DNA from: Chitinophagaceae bacterium
GTDB taxonomy: Bacteria; Bacteroidota; Bacteroidia; Chitinophagales; Chitinophagaceae
DNA length: 64,000 nt
Assembly: GCA_947454155.1 (NCBI GenBank)
Contig: CANGIT010000006.1
Location: 1 to 64,000 of the forward strand
Direction of reading: 5' to 3'
Shown here: positions 54,276 through 63,838 of the stretch, piece after piece
How the letters are laid out: each line of letters starts with the position of its first letter
Position numbering within the stretch: the first letter of the stretch is position 1
Made by a program: the position numbers and the translations under genes
Notes under the pieces: model-generated
What the model was told of the DNA's origin: nothing
What the model saw: only the letters and a program-made list of their open reading frames with translations
Database searches by the model: none

Positions 54276-55268
54276 GTGAAAATTTCTAACGAAACTAAAG
54301 TAGGTATTCTGGGCGTGATCACAGTAACTATACTGATACTGGGATTCAATTTTTTAAAAGGCAACAAACTCTTTACCCATTCAGTTTTACTCAATGCGAA
54401 ATATGCCAACATACAGGGACTGACCGCTTCAAATCCGGTCATCATCAATGGCCTGGAAGTAGGCAGAGTCAGTGAGATAACTACCGACCCCTCCATGAAA
54501 GAGATCCTTGTAAAACTTTCCATCTTCAGTGATGTCAATATCCCCGTCAATTCTGTGGCGGTCATCAATCCTAATCCACTTACTGTAACCAAAGTGGAAA
54601 TCAAAATGGGCGATGCCACTACCTATCTGAAAAACAACGACAACATCAACACTGTCCCCAGCGGAGAATACCTTTCCGGCGTTTTCAACAAAGTAGATCC
54701 TGTAATCGCTTCTGTGAAAAATGCCATCGACCAGCTCGACTCGCTGATGGGTGCCGTTAAAAATGTGATTGATGAAAAAAACAAAAACAACATCACAGCG
54801 GTCATTTCCCATCTCAACGATATCACCATCAATTTGCAAGCCTTGATGGACAAAGACAAAGGCCCATTAGCCAAAACACTGCAAAACACCAATTCCATTA
54901 CACAAAACCTGGCGCAGAACAATCAAAAAATCAATGGCATCATTGAAAACCTGGATAAAACCTCCGGAGAACTTGCGGCGCTCGACCTCAAAACCACACT
55001 CAACAACCTCAACCAAGCCATCACTCAAATCAAAGAAACACTCGAAAAAGTAAACAATGGCAATGGAACCGCAGGCAAGCTGATCAATGATCCTGCACTC
55101 TACAAAAACTTATCCTCTACGAGCAATAAAATCAATTTGCTGCTGGATGATATCAGGGTGCACCCCAAACGCTATATCAATATTTCCGTATTCGGTAAAA
55201 AGCAAACAGAAATGCCGTTGACCACACCAACACCGGATTCTTCCAATGCCCCTTACCAAAAGAACTAA
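54276..55268 (+). CDS. MlaD-family (MCE domain) lipid-transport protein
   Basis: 330 aa, GTG start giving the family N-terminus MKISNETKVGILGVITVTILILGFNFLKG, an inner-membrane signal-anchor. One MCE domain follows (about 40-125; GLTASNPVIINGLEVGRVSEI, NPLTVTKVEIKMG). The remainder is a long helical, Asn/Gln-rich part (DPVIASVKNAIDQLDSLMGAVK, LNNLNQAITQIKETLEKVNNGNGTAGKLIND) that in the family forms a needle or barrel spanning the periplasm. It is the substrate-binding part of an Mla-type ABC system moving phospholipids between membranes; the ATPase and permease are not in the window. Its stop abuts the first possible start of the next gene. Confidence 0.92.
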   Translation: MKISNETKVGILGVITVTILILGFNFLKGNKLFTHSVLLNAKYANIQGLTASNPVIINGLEVGRVSEITTDPSMKEILVKLSIFSDVNIPVNSVAVINPNPLTVTKVEIKMGDATTYLKNNDNINTVPSGEYLSGVFNKVDPVIASVKNAIDQLDSLMGAVKNVIDEKNKNNITAVISHLNDITINLQALMDKDKGPLAKTLQNTNSITQNLAQNNQKINGIIENLDKTSGELAALDLKTTLNNLNQAITQIKETLEKVNNGNGTAGKLINDPALYKNLSSTSNKINLLLDDIRVHPKRYINISVFGKKQTEMPLTTPTPDSSNAPYQKN

Positions 55269-56945
55269 TTGATCACCTTGAAAAAAAATACATCTTCGCT
55301 CAGATTGCTTCGATACCCCACCGGATTGAAGATGATTGTTTTTTTTATCTACAGCTTTTGTTACGCCAATGGCGCCATCGCACAATCGACGGTTACGCCC
55401 ATCGACCTTTCTGCAGACACAAACAGGGTCATCGAAATCATCGGCGCCAACAGCCTTCGTCAAATCTCTCTTACGAATGGAACTGTGCTAACCACATTAG
55501 CCGGACAAGCAAGAGTAAAACAAGGCGACACTTTTCTTTCAGGCGACAGCATCATACTCGACAAACAGTTAGGCATAGCCGAAATTTTCGGTCACGTACA
55601 CATCAATGACGCCGATACGGTGAACACTTATGCCGATTATCTGCGCTACATGGGAAACGAACAAAAGGCTTACCTGAAAAACCAGGTTAAACTCACGGAT
55701 GGCAAAGCTGTATTAACCACCAACGAACTGGAATACGATATTAAAACCGGCATCGCCACTTATCACAACGGAGGCAAGGTGGTGAATGAGAAAACAGTCC
55801 TCACCAGCCATGATGCCATTTATTATTCCGACACCAAAGATGTTTTCTTTCAGCAGGATGTAAAACTCAAAGATCCCAAATACAATATGCGGGCCGACAG
55901 CCTGAGGTATAACACCGCCTTCAAAACCGCCTACTTCATCGCGCCCACCCATATCGTATCCGACAATGGCAATATTGATACCCGTGAAGGCAACTACAAC
56001 CTCGAAACCGGCGAAGCTGTATTTTTTGACGAAACCACTTTTAGGGATTCTACCCACTTCATGAGCGGAAAAAAACTGGCCTTCGACGAAAAAACAAATA
56101 CCATCCAAGTGGAAGGAAACGGCAAGCTGGTTGATTCCGTGAACAACGTGATGGTGTTAGGTAATCAAATTTTGATTGACAAGAAAAACAACACGTTTCT
56201 GGCAACACGAAAACCGGTGATGATCATCTACCGCAATAATGACAGCACCTATATCACCGCCGATACATTATTTTCCGGAAAGCGGCTGAATACAGACACC
56301 ACTGCTACAAAAGCCCTTTCAAAAGACAGTCTTGCACCAACGATTTCCAACATTGACCTTAAAAAAAACAACACCGACAGTATCAGTTTCTTCATCGGTT
56401 ATCACCATGTAAAGATTTACAACGACTCACTGCAAGCTGTATGCGACAGCATGCACTATACTTCTGCTGATTCCACTTTCCGCCTCTTCAACCATCCTGT
56501 ATGCTGGAATGGCAACACGCAACTCACCGGCGACACCATGGTGCTTTATACAGAAAACCAGCAGGCCAAGAGAATGTATATATATAATAATGCCATGGTG
56601 GTCAACCGAACCAATCAGGGATTCTTCAATCAGATGGCCGGAAAAACCATCAACGGGTATTTTATCGGAGGCCAGCTGGATTATATCAGAACCAAAGGTG
56701 CTCCGGCCGAAAGCATCTTCTATCCACAGGATGAAGACAGTGCATACATAGGCATGAATCGAAGCAAAAGCGACGTCATCGACATCATGTTCGTCAACAA
56801 GGAGATCAACAAAATCAAGTTCATTAATGAGGTGAGCGGCACCTTGTACCCCATCAAAAAGATTCCTGCCGACAAAAAAGAATTGGTAAATTTCAGTTGG
56901 CTGATAGCTAGAAGACCATTGAACAAAATGCAGATTTTCGAGTAA
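55269..56945 (+). CDS. OstA/LptA-like periplasmic protein
   Basis: 558 aa from the TTG that directly follows the MCE stop. Another TTG at 55278 and an ATG at 55332 (MIVFFIYSFCYANGAIAQ) are alternatives. Either way the signal ends at GAIAQ. The mature part is repeated OstA/LptA beta-strands: ISLTNGTVLTTLAGQARVKQGDTFLSGDSI, ILDKQLGIAEIFGHVHI, LEYDIKTGIATYHNGGKVV, YNLETGEAVFFDETT. LptA-type proteins form the periplasmic bridge that carries LPS to LptD. It is about three times the length of E. coli LptA, as is usual for the Bacteroidota OstA-like protein, which may take over part of the bridge. Gene order amidase-MCE-OstA supports the call. Confidence 0.85.
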   Translation: MITLKKNTSSLRLLRYPTGLKMIVFFIYSFCYANGAIAQSTVTPIDLSADTNRVIEIIGANSLRQISLTNGTVLTTLAGQARVKQGDTFLSGDSIILDKQLGIAEIFGHVHINDADTVNTYADYLRYMGNEQKAYLKNQVKLTDGKAVLTTNELEYDIKTGIATYHNGGKVVNEKTVLTSHDAIYYSDTKDVFFQQDVKLKDPKYNMRADSLRYNTAFKTAYFIAPTHIVSDNGNIDTREGNYNLETGEAVFFDETTFRDSTHFMSGKKLAFDEKTNTIQVEGNGKLVDSVNNVMVLGNQILIDKKNNTFLATRKPVMIIYRNNDSTYITADTLFSGKRLNTDTTATKALSKDSLAPTISNIDLKKNNTDSISFFIGYHHVKIYNDSLQAVCDSMHYTSADSTFRLFNHPVCWNGNTQLTGDTMVLYTENQQAKRMYIYNNAMVVNRTNQGFFNQMAGKTINGYFIGGQLDYIRTKGAPAESIFYPQDEDSAYIGMNRSKSDVIDIMFVNKEINKIKFINEVSGTLYPIKKIPADKKELVNFSWLIARRPLNKMQIFE

Positions 56946-56969
56946 GCCTAAACGTCATCAATATCAAAC

Positions 56970-58307
56970 ATGAAAAAGCGCTTATACCTGTTGCTGATTA
57001 TTTTCCTGCCTGTTTTAGCCTATACACAAGATATTTTCTACGGCAAATGGCAACTGCAAACCGATGTGTCTTCAGCAGGCAGCATCAACATCCATCTGCA
57101 AATCGGCGAATCGGAAAAAGGCATCCTCTACCCTGCCCGCTTGAATTTCAACTATAAAAATTTTTCAGGTAGCTATGATTTACTATTGACGAAAAGAAAC
57201 AGCCGACAGCTGAGCATCAGTAAAAATAAATATCCGATCAACGAGTCACCCTTCTCCCTTAATAACAACACCTTACTCTTGAATGGAACACTGGATTTTT
57301 CAAAAGACCTGAAAGGGAATCCTCAACTGACCTTGAGCCGAATCAGCGGAAAAAAAATCGGCATCGCCCTCAATAAAATCTCCACTTCAACTACCGACGA
57401 AAAAAAAACAGCAGAGGAAATACTCTCCTTGCTTGAAAGCGCTGAAATGGTTTTCAAAAATGTACAACGGGAAGCATGGTCGGATTCCAACGCATTGAAA
57501 ATACTGAAACCCAGATTGTCGCCCGTATATTTTGGATTGACCGATACCATTTTTGTTCACAGCAAAGAAGCCAGTATCATTTTTGACAACAATAAGGACA
57601 ATGATATCATCACTGTCCAAAACAATGGCAACAATATCATCGACCAGGTGGATTCAAAAAAAAGCAGAGAAGCCGAGGATTTCAATTTAGACACCGGACT
57701 GAACATCATTACTTTTTTCACCGATGATTTTGGAAAAAATCCGCCTTCCACCGCAAGCATTGGTTTACAACTGGAAAAAAGCACAAGGCAGCTGAGTTTT
57801 AAAGACAATGATAATTTTGGCGGCTCGGTGATGGCCATCAAAGTATATTATCAATACAATAAAGAAGATTTTGAAAAATTTGAATCCGGCCCCACAGGCA
57901 TTGATGTACAAAAACTATACAACAGCATTGCATTCAGGGCGCCTGCACAAGATTCCGGATTAAAAAGAAATGGCAAGCTGGTAGGCAGCATCACCTCTCA
58001 TACCCAGCAGCTGACCTTTGCCATATGGGATGATGCGGTGGAAGATGGCGATACGGTTTCCCTGAACATCAACGGCAAATGGATCACACGCGGCTTTCCG
58101 GTACTCAAAAAGCCACAATACATTACGGTAATCTTGCAACCAGGCCCCAATCTGATTTCATTCATCGCCGACAACCTAGGCTCCATCGTACCCAACACCT
58201 CGGTCATAGAAATCATCGATGGCAAAAAAAGAAAATCATTTTTTATTGAAACCGACCTTTACCAAAATAATCTGGTGAACATCTATTATGATGTAAAGCC
58301 CGACTAG
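56970..58307 (+). CDS. Secreted/periplasmic protein of unknown function
   Basis: 445 aa with a clear signal peptide (MKKRLYLLLIIFLPVLAYTQ). I do not recognise the family. The first 130 residues are beta-rich (FYGKWQLQTDVSSAGSINIHLQIGE, ISKNKYPINESPFSL, LLLNGTLDFSKDL) and resemble small lipocalin-like domains. A helix (TAEEILSLLESAEMVFKNVQREAW) links to two similar beta-modules ending NNIIDQVDSKK / GLNIITFFTDDFGKNPPSTASIGLQL and PNLISFIADNLGSIVPNTSVIEI, which look like an internal repeat. It follows the OstA-like gene by 24 bases in the same direction, so an envelope role is likely. No enzyme motif is seen. Confidence 0.85.
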   Translation: MKKRLYLLLIIFLPVLAYTQDIFYGKWQLQTDVSSAGSINIHLQIGESEKGILYPARLNFNYKNFSGSYDLLLTKRNSRQLSISKNKYPINESPFSLNNNTLLLNGTLDFSKDLKGNPQLTLSRISGKKIGIALNKISTSTTDEKKTAEEILSLLESAEMVFKNVQREAWSDSNALKILKPRLSPVYFGLTDTIFVHSKEASIIFDNNKDNDIITVQNNGNNIIDQVDSKKSREAEDFNLDTGLNIITFFTDDFGKNPPSTASIGLQLEKSTRQLSFKDNDNFGGSVMAIKVYYQYNKEDFEKFESGPTGIDVQKLYNSIAFRAPAQDSGLKRNGKLVGSITSHTQQLTFAIWDDAVEDGDTVSLNINGKWITRGFPVLKKPQYITVILQPGPNLISFIADNLGSIVPNTSVIEIIDGKKRKSFFIETDLYQNNLVNIYYDVKPD

Positions 58308-58381
58308 AATAAAATTCGGCCCCTTTTCATATTAAACTCATTTTAATTCCCTTTAAGATTTACTATCAGATCATACAACGA

Positions 58382-58397
58382 ATGCAATCGTTGCCAA
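58382..58397. promoter_or_regulatory. LacI/GalR-like operator motif, copy 5 (upstream of hppA)
   Basis: ATGCAATCGTTGCCAA, with a near-perfect dyad GCAA-TCG-TTGC. It lies 72 bp before the hppA start and about 40 bp before its -7 box, in the opposite orientation to copies 2-4 relative to the gene. The ORF track's upstream ATG for hppA is actually part of this motif. Confidence 0.5.
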
Positions 58398-58436
58398 TAA
58401 TTCCGTTTCATTTTTCCTTTTTCAGCGGTTTTGCCT

Positions 58437-58444
58437 TATTTTTG
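58437..58444 (+). promoter_or_regulatory. Putative hppA promoter, -7 box TATTTTTG
   Basis: Exact match to the Bacteroidota -7 consensus TAnnTTTG, 24 bases before the ATG. About 20 bases upstream is TTTC, matching TTTG of the -33 box in 3 of 4 positions. The predicted transcript start near 58451 supports the downstream ATG as the true start. Confidence 0.6.
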
Positions 58445-58468
58445 CCACCCTTAAAAAAGATACTGATT

Positions 58469-60772
58469 ATGGAAAAACTGATTTATCTGGTTCCTGCAAT
58501 GGGAATTCTTGGCCTGATTTATACACTTTGGAAATTCAACTGGGTTTCCAAGCAGGATACAGGTACGCCCAGAATGAAAGAAATCAGCAATTATATTGCT
58601 GAAGGCGCAATGGCTTTCTTAAAAGCCGAATGGAAAATACTGGGTTATTTTGTGGTGATTGTATCTATTCTGTTGGCCGTAATGGCACAATCCAATCCTA
58701 ATTCGCATTGGAGCATCGCTATCGCATTTATTGTGGGCGCCGTTCTGAGTGCCACTGCAGGATATATCGGCATGAAAGCTGCCACCAAGGCCAATGTACG
58801 TACAGCACAGGCCGCCCGTACCAGTTTAAGCAAAGCCCTGAAAGTATCTTTTACCGGTGGAGCCGTAATGGGTGTTGGTGTAGCAGGCCTGGCGGTATTA
58901 GGACTTGGCGCCATGTTCATCGTCTTATTACAAGTATTTGTTCCCTCTATGGGCATAGGCGAGGGATTTAAACAAGAAGAAATTGTAACCGCCATCGAAG
59001 TACTAACAGGATTTTCATTAGGTGCTGAATCTATCGCTTTGTTTGCCCGTGTTGGCGGTGGTATCTATACCAAAGCAGCTGATGTGGGTGCAGACCTGGT
59101 AGGTAAAGTAGAAGCCGGTATCCCCGAAGATGATCCAAGAAACCCTGCAACCATTGCAGATAACGTAGGCGATAACGTAGGTGATGTGGCCGGTATGGGT
59201 GCTGATCTTTTCGGATCTTATGTGGCTACTGTTCTTGCAACAATGGTGTTGGGTGCTGAAACGAAAGTAACCGACAACTTCCATGGCATGTCTCCTATCC
59301 TGCTTCCGATGCTGATTGCCGGTGTGGGTATTCTGTTCTCCATCATTGGAACTTTCTTTGTGAGAATCAGTGAAAATGCCAGTATCAATACAGCAACAGT
59401 TCAAAAAGCTTTAAATATGGGCAACTGGGGAAGTATCATCCTCACAGCTATCGCTTCTATCGTATTGGTGAAAGTGGTATTACCCGAAAATGGTTTTTAT
59501 CTGCTCAGAGACTATGCCGAATATGAAAGCGGCAGCATGAAAGAAGGCGTAAAAATGATTACTCAAAATGGTGTGATCGGCGCTATTCTCGTTGGATTGG
59601 CTGTTGGCACATTAATGAGCATCATCACTGAATATTATACAGCCATGGGCAAACGTCCCGTGTTGTCTATCATCCGTCAGTCTTCAACTGGTCATGCCAC
59701 AAACGTAATTGGAGGGCTGGCTGTTGGCATGGAGTCTACCTTTATACCAATCCTGGTATTGGCCGGAGGTATTTGGGGGTCATTTGAATGTGCCGGTTTG
59801 TACGGTGTGGCGATTGCCGCAGCCGGAATGATGGCTACCACTGCCATGCAATTGGCTATTGATGCTTTTGGTCCTATTGCCGACAATGCAGGCGGTATTG
59901 CAGAAATGAGCGAACTTCCTTCTGATGTTCGTGAAAAAACAGACGTATTGGATGCCGTGGGAAATACCACAGCGGCTACCGGTAAAGGTTTCGCCATCGC
60001 TTCTGCTGCGCTGACTTCTCTGGCTCTTTTTGCCGCCTTTGTGGGTGTGGCCGGAATTTCAGGAATAGATATTTATAAAGCAAATGTGCTGGCTTGTCTT
60101 TTTGTAGGTGCCATGGTTCCCTTTTTGTTCTCTTCTTTGGCTATCCGCGCGGTAGGTGAAGCGGCGATGGCCATGGTAGAGGAAGTTCGTCGTCAGTTCA
60201 GAACTATCCCCGGTATCATGGAAGGTACAGGCAAACCAGAATATGATAAATGCGTGGCCATCTCAACTCAGGCTTCCATCAGAAAAATGATGGTCCCAGG
60301 TGGTATCGCCATTGTATCACCTTTGATCATCGGCTTCATGCCAGGTTTAGGTGCTGAAGCCTTGGGAGGTTTCTTAGCCGGTGCTACAGTAAGTGGCGTT
60401 TTGATGGGCATGTTCCAAAACAATGCGGGTGGCGCTTGGGATAATGCTAAAAAATCTTTTGAAAAAGGTGTTGAAATCAATGGTGAGATGTATTATAAAA
60501 AATCAGATCCACATAAAGCTTCTGTTACCGGTGATACAGTTGGAGATCCATTTAAAGATACTTCAGGTCCTTCTATGAACATTTTAATTAAACTCATGAG
60601 TATCGTTTCCTTGGTGATTGCCCCCACATTGGCCACTAAAACATCTTGTCCGGGCGAATGTAACAAACCCGAATGCCATAAAAAAGAAACATCTTTGCTG
60701 ATTAATAATAAAATCAACGCAATTGCTTCTAATGAACTGAATAGCAATACAATAAGCTTGTTTAAAAAATAA
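58469..60772 (+). CDS. hppA: Membrane-bound K+-dependent ion-translocating pyrophosphatase
   Basis: 767 aa from the ATG at 58469 ([16 protein letters not shown]); the ORF track extends 29 codons into the promoter. About 16 membrane segments. The PPi/Mg binding motif [20 protein letters not shown] and the second acidic motif ([14 protein letters not shown]) are intact. [10 protein letters not shown] has Ala where K+-independent pumps have Lys, so the enzyme should need K+. The variant [11 protein letters not shown] is shared with Na+-pumping members, but H+ or Na+ specificity cannot be settled by eye. It couples pyrophosphate hydrolysis to ion export across the inner membrane. After the last helix there is a tail of about 45 residues with [13 protein letters not shown], unusual for the family. 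Confidence 0.93.
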   Translation: MEKLIYLVPAMGILGLIYTLWKFNWVSKQDTGTPRMKEISNYIAEGAMAFLKAEWKILGYFVVIVSILLAVMAQSNPNSHWSIAIAFIVGAVLSATAGYIGMKAATKANVRTAQAARTSLSKALKVSFTGGAVMGVGVAGLAVLGLGAMFIVLLQVFVPSMGIGEGFKQEEIVTAIEVLTGFSLGAESIALFARVGGGIYTKAADVGADLVGKVEAGIPEDDPRNPATIADNVGDNVGDVAGMGADLFGSYVATVLATMVLGAETKVTDNFHGMSPILLPMLIAGVGILFSIIGTFFVRISENASINTATVQKALNMGNWGSIILTAIASIVLVKVVLPENGFYLLRDYAEYESGSMKEGVKMITQNGVIGAILVGLAVGTLMSIITEYYTAMGKRPVLSIIRQSSTGHATNVIGGLAVGMESTFIPILVLAGGIWGSFECAGLYGVAIAAAGMMATTAMQLAIDAFGPIADNAGGIAEMSELPSDVREKTDVLDAVGNTTAATGKGFAIASAALTSLALFAAFVGVAGISGIDIYKANVLACLFVGAMVPFLFSSLAIRAVGEAAMAMVEEVRRQFRTIPGIMEGTGKPEYDKCVAISTQASIRKMMVPGGIAIVSPLIIGFMPGLGAEALGGFLAGATVSGVLMGMFQNNAGGAWDNAKKSFEKGVEINGEMYYKKSDPHKASVTGDTVGDPFKDTSGPSMNILIKLMSIVSLVIAPTLATKTSCPGECNKPECHKKETSLLINNKINAIASNELNSNTISLFKK

Positions 60773-60804
60773 GGCTACCACTATTTTTTAGAATTTTTCA
60801 ACTG

Positions 60805-60832
60805 AAAAGAGGCTCTAAAAGCCTCTTTTTTT
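60805..60832 (+). terminator. Intrinsic terminator after hppA
   Basis: Stem AGAGGCT / AGCCTCT with a 5-nt loop, extended by A-T pairs and followed by a T-run (TTTTTTT). It starts 33 bases after the hppA stop. Confidence 0.92.
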
Positions 60833-60868
60833 ATTTTAGGTAACCCCAAAATGTTTCATGGCATAGTA

Positions 60869-60900
60869 TTTGACTTTATCCACATTATTTTCTAGTTTTA
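60869..60900 (+). promoter_or_regulatory. Putative promoter of the PKD/CHU_C gene
   Basis: TTTG at 60869-60872 and TAGTTTTA at 60893-60900, spaced by 20 bases, match the Bacteroidota -33/-7 pattern TTTG-N20-TAnnTTTG with one mismatch. The expected transcript start near 60907 is about 30 bases before the proposed ATA/ATT start, which supports translation beginning there and not at the TTG used in the ORF track. Confidence 0.55.
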
Positions 60901-60939
60901 CACATCTCACCCTTTGAAGACCATTTAAATCATATTCGT

Positions 60940-63759
60940 ATAAAACTAAAACTAACCATATTTTTTATTTGTATTGTTGCCGCACTTAAAGCACAACAAC
61001 CCGATTTTTCCTATGCCATCAGAGGCGGTCAATTTTGCACTCCCGCCCTGATCAAATTCACTCAAACACATACAGGAACACCCAAAGGTTATTTATGGGA
61101 TTTTGGCAACGGACAAAGAAGCAACCTTGCCAACCCGGAAATATCTTTCAATAACGCCGGGACATTTACAGTCAGATTGATTATTGTTTATCCCAACCAT
61201 ACAGCAGAAGTAACCAAATCTATTACTTTAAAATCGTCAACTCCTGTAAATATAAGAGCCAACAGAGAAGTTTTCTGTACGCCTTCACTGGTCAATTTCA
61301 ATGTTAACAGCAATCCGTCTTTTACCAATTTCCAATGGAACTTTGGAGACAGTTCTCCCTCACAATCCAGCGCAACAACATTGGCCAATCATCAATTTCA
61401 GAATTTTGGCAATTTCACCGTTACAGTAACGGCTACCAATACCAATGGCTGTAAAACAACAGATACAAAACTTATTTCCATCAATCCGATTTCCATCACA
61501 GGATCATTCACCATCGGAGACGGATGCAGTCCGGTGACCAACAGCTTTCAAAGTACAGTCACAACACCACAAGGAAGTACCATCAATAATTACCAATGGA
61601 ACTTTGGAGATGGCACATCGATCAGCAACAACATCCCAAGAGCAACACATACCTACCCGGCAGGTGATTTCATCCCTCAGCTTACTGTTACAACAATAGA
61701 TGGTTGTTCATCCACATTTTTTTTCGATTCGGTTCATTACGGCAGGTCGCCGGTCAATTTGCAGACACATCCCGAACAAATCAGATTCTGCGGTAATTTA
61801 AATGCTTTGTTTTTTGCAAAAGCTGATTACGCCGATAGATATGAATGGAACTTCGGATTTGGCAGCAGAATATCAACCGCAGATACTTTCATTACCCATA
61901 AGTTTTCTTCTCTCGGCACAAAAACAATAAGCGTAACACCTTATTATCATAACTGTCCGGGGCAGACGCAAACTTTCCAGGTCACCGTAATCGGTACCAT
62001 CGCCAAGTTCAACTTTGAAAATACTTGTACAGACAAGAGAACTTTCACATTTACAAATACCTGTGCTGGAACAGGTTTACAATATTTATGGGACTTTGGA
62101 CATAATACGCCCGGCAGTTCAATATCAGAGCCCGTTCATACTTATCCCAGATCCGGCAACTTCCCTACCAGTCTTATTTCCATAGAGCCGATAAGTGGGT
62201 GCAAAGACACCGCTACAACTACAATTTATACGGCCGTTCCCAATTTGATCAATGCGCATAATGACATTTGTGTACATACCAACACAAAATTCAGGATGAC
62301 CAATGGATACCGCAACAATTCAGCCGTATTCAATTGGAACCTCATGGGACTTCAATCATTTTCAAACAGTGACACCATTATATCCATAAATGCCGACTCA
62401 TTGGGACGTTATGAAAATAAAGTCATTATCAGCAACGGCAATTCTTATTGCCCGGATACGATAGCGCTAAATCATTACATTGTTGTGAAAGGCCCTCACG
62501 CCGATTTCAGTAGCGAAAACAGTTTTTGCGTTGCGCAACCACTTGCAGTTCTGAATGCAACCACCACTTATTTTCCAAACGACACTATCAGTAAGTACAG
62601 CTGGGATTATGGCGATGGCAACAACATGGTTTATGGCACTCATCCTCAGCCCTATCAATATGGTCAGCAGGGAACTTACATTGTAAAGCTGATTGCCGCC
62701 GACATCAACGGATGTATGGATACAGTAATCAAACAAGTCATCGCAAGACCAATGCCTTTTTTATGGCTCATTCCACATCATATAGAATATTGCCTGGGCG
62801 GCAGCGACTCACTCATTGCCTATACCAGCGACAGTTTGATTTGGAGAACCACATCCAATTTGCAAAACTTCTGCAATACTTGCGATACCAATTTTGTAAC
62901 GCCGCAGCATTCCACACAATTTTACGCCACAGCCACCAATCAATTCCATTGCTCAACGTCAGATTCATCTTACGTGAAAATATTTGAACCCTTTGTGGCT
63001 GCGCCTACCATCAGGGATACCACCATATGCGAGAACAGCACTTTGCAACTTGCTGTTTATCCTAACGACAAACAAATCATATGGTCTCCACCCAATGGCT
63101 TGAATTCAACCATCATTTACAATCCAGTTCTCACGCCCAGTCAATCCAGGATGTACACCGCCCAACTGATTGACTCATTGGGATGCTACAGCAACAGCAT
63201 ACAAATCAACGTCAAAATTAAAAGCAATCCCAAAGTAGAACTTGGCGAAAACCGTTACTTGCCATTTGACGAGCCGATTACACTGACGCCAAACTACAGT
63301 CAAAACATCCGAAATTTTGAGTGGACACCCGCTTCACTGTTTTCCTGTAACAATTGTCCTAATCCCACGATTAATCTTATTCAAAGAGAAAACATCAGCC
63401 TTAAGGTGGTATCCGACAGCGGTTGTACTGCAACCGACAATTTCACTCTGGCAGTCGCCTGTAGCAACGCATACCTCCTGATGCCCACCGCTTTCAGTCC
63501 AGATAATGATGGAAGAAATGATATTATTTATCCTTTTTCCAGAGGCATAAAGCACATCAAGAAATTCATGGTGTACAACAGGTCCGGACAACTGATGTTC
63601 CAAAAAATGGAATTCAGTCCCAATGAAAAGTCTTATGGCTGGGATGGAAAATACCAAGGTATCGTTCAGCCTGCTGGAACTTATGTTTATTTCATTGAAG
63701 CCTTATGCGAGCTTGGTGAAACCACCGAAAAAAAGGGCTCATTCATTCTCATCCGTTGA
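60940..63759 (+). CDS. T9SS type-B surface protein with PKD domains (non-canonical start)
   Basis: About 939 aa if it starts at the ATA at 60940. The ORF track starts at a TTG (61177), which would cut through the first PKD domain. Reading the same frame upstream gives a good signal peptide (KLKLTIFFICIVAALKAQQ) and a full first PKD domain (YLWDFGNGQRSN ... NAGTFTVRL), then a stop at 60871-60873. There is no ATG, GTG or TTG between; ATA 60940 or ATT 60934 are the best starts. Further PKD-like modules carry FQWNFGDSSP, YQWNFGDGTS, YEWNFGFGS, YLWDFGHNT and YSWDYGDGN. The end is a CHU_C domain (AYLLMPTAFSPDNDGRND ... KKGSFILIR). Secreted by T9SS; ligand unknown. No PorP gene is adjacent. Confidence 0.75.
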   Translation: MKLKLTIFFICIVAALKAQQPDFSYAIRGGQFCTPALIKFTQTHTGTPKGYLWDFGNGQRSNLANPEISFNNAGTFTVRLIIVYPNHTAEVTKSITLKSSTPVNIRANREVFCTPSLVNFNVNSNPSFTNFQWNFGDSSPSQSSATTLANHQFQNFGNFTVTVTATNTNGCKTTDTKLISINPISITGSFTIGDGCSPVTNSFQSTVTTPQGSTINNYQWNFGDGTSISNNIPRATHTYPAGDFIPQLTVTTIDGCSSTFFFDSVHYGRSPVNLQTHPEQIRFCGNLNALFFAKADYADRYEWNFGFGSRISTADTFITHKFSSLGTKTISVTPYYHNCPGQTQTFQVTVIGTIAKFNFENTCTDKRTFTFTNTCAGTGLQYLWDFGHNTPGSSISEPVHTYPRSGNFPTSLISIEPISGCKDTATTTIYTAVPNLINAHNDICVHTNTKFRMTNGYRNNSAVFNWNLMGLQSFSNSDTIISINADSLGRYENKVIISNGNSYCPDTIALNHYIVVKGPHADFSSENSFCVAQPLAVLNATTTYFPNDTISKYSWDYGDGNNMVYGTHPQPYQYGQQGTYIVKLIAADINGCMDTVIKQVIARPMPFLWLIPHHIEYCLGGSDSLIAYTSDSLIWRTTSNLQNFCNTCDTNFVTPQHSTQFYATATNQFHCSTSDSSYVKIFEPFVAAPTIRDTTICENSTLQLAVYPNDKQIIWSPPNGLNSTIIYNPVLTPSQSRMYTAQLIDSLGCYSNSIQINVKIKSNPKVELGENRYLPFDEPITLTPNYSQNIRNFEWTPASLFSCNNCPNPTINLIQRENISLKVVSDSGCTATDNFTLAVACSNAYLLMPTAFSPDNDGRNDIIYPFSRGIKHIKKFMVYNRSGQLMFQKMEFSPNEKSYGWDGKYQGIVQPAGTYVYFIEALCELGETTEKKGSFILIR

Positions 63760-63817
63760 TTTCACATTTCTTTTCTTAACATCATTTTCCTCGGTAGATT
63801 TTTTTATTTAATATTGC

Positions 63818-63833
63818 TACGAAAATAATCGTA
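63818..63833. promoter_or_regulatory. Candidate BlaI-type operator
   Basis: Inverted repeat TACGA-AAATAA-TCGTA, 6 bases before the start codon of the BlaI/MecI-like gene. BlaI/MecI operators are dyads with TAC...GTA ends, and these repressors usually control their own promoter, so autoregulation is likely. Assigned by position and symmetry only. Confidence 0.45.
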
Positions 63834-63838
63834 CAAAT

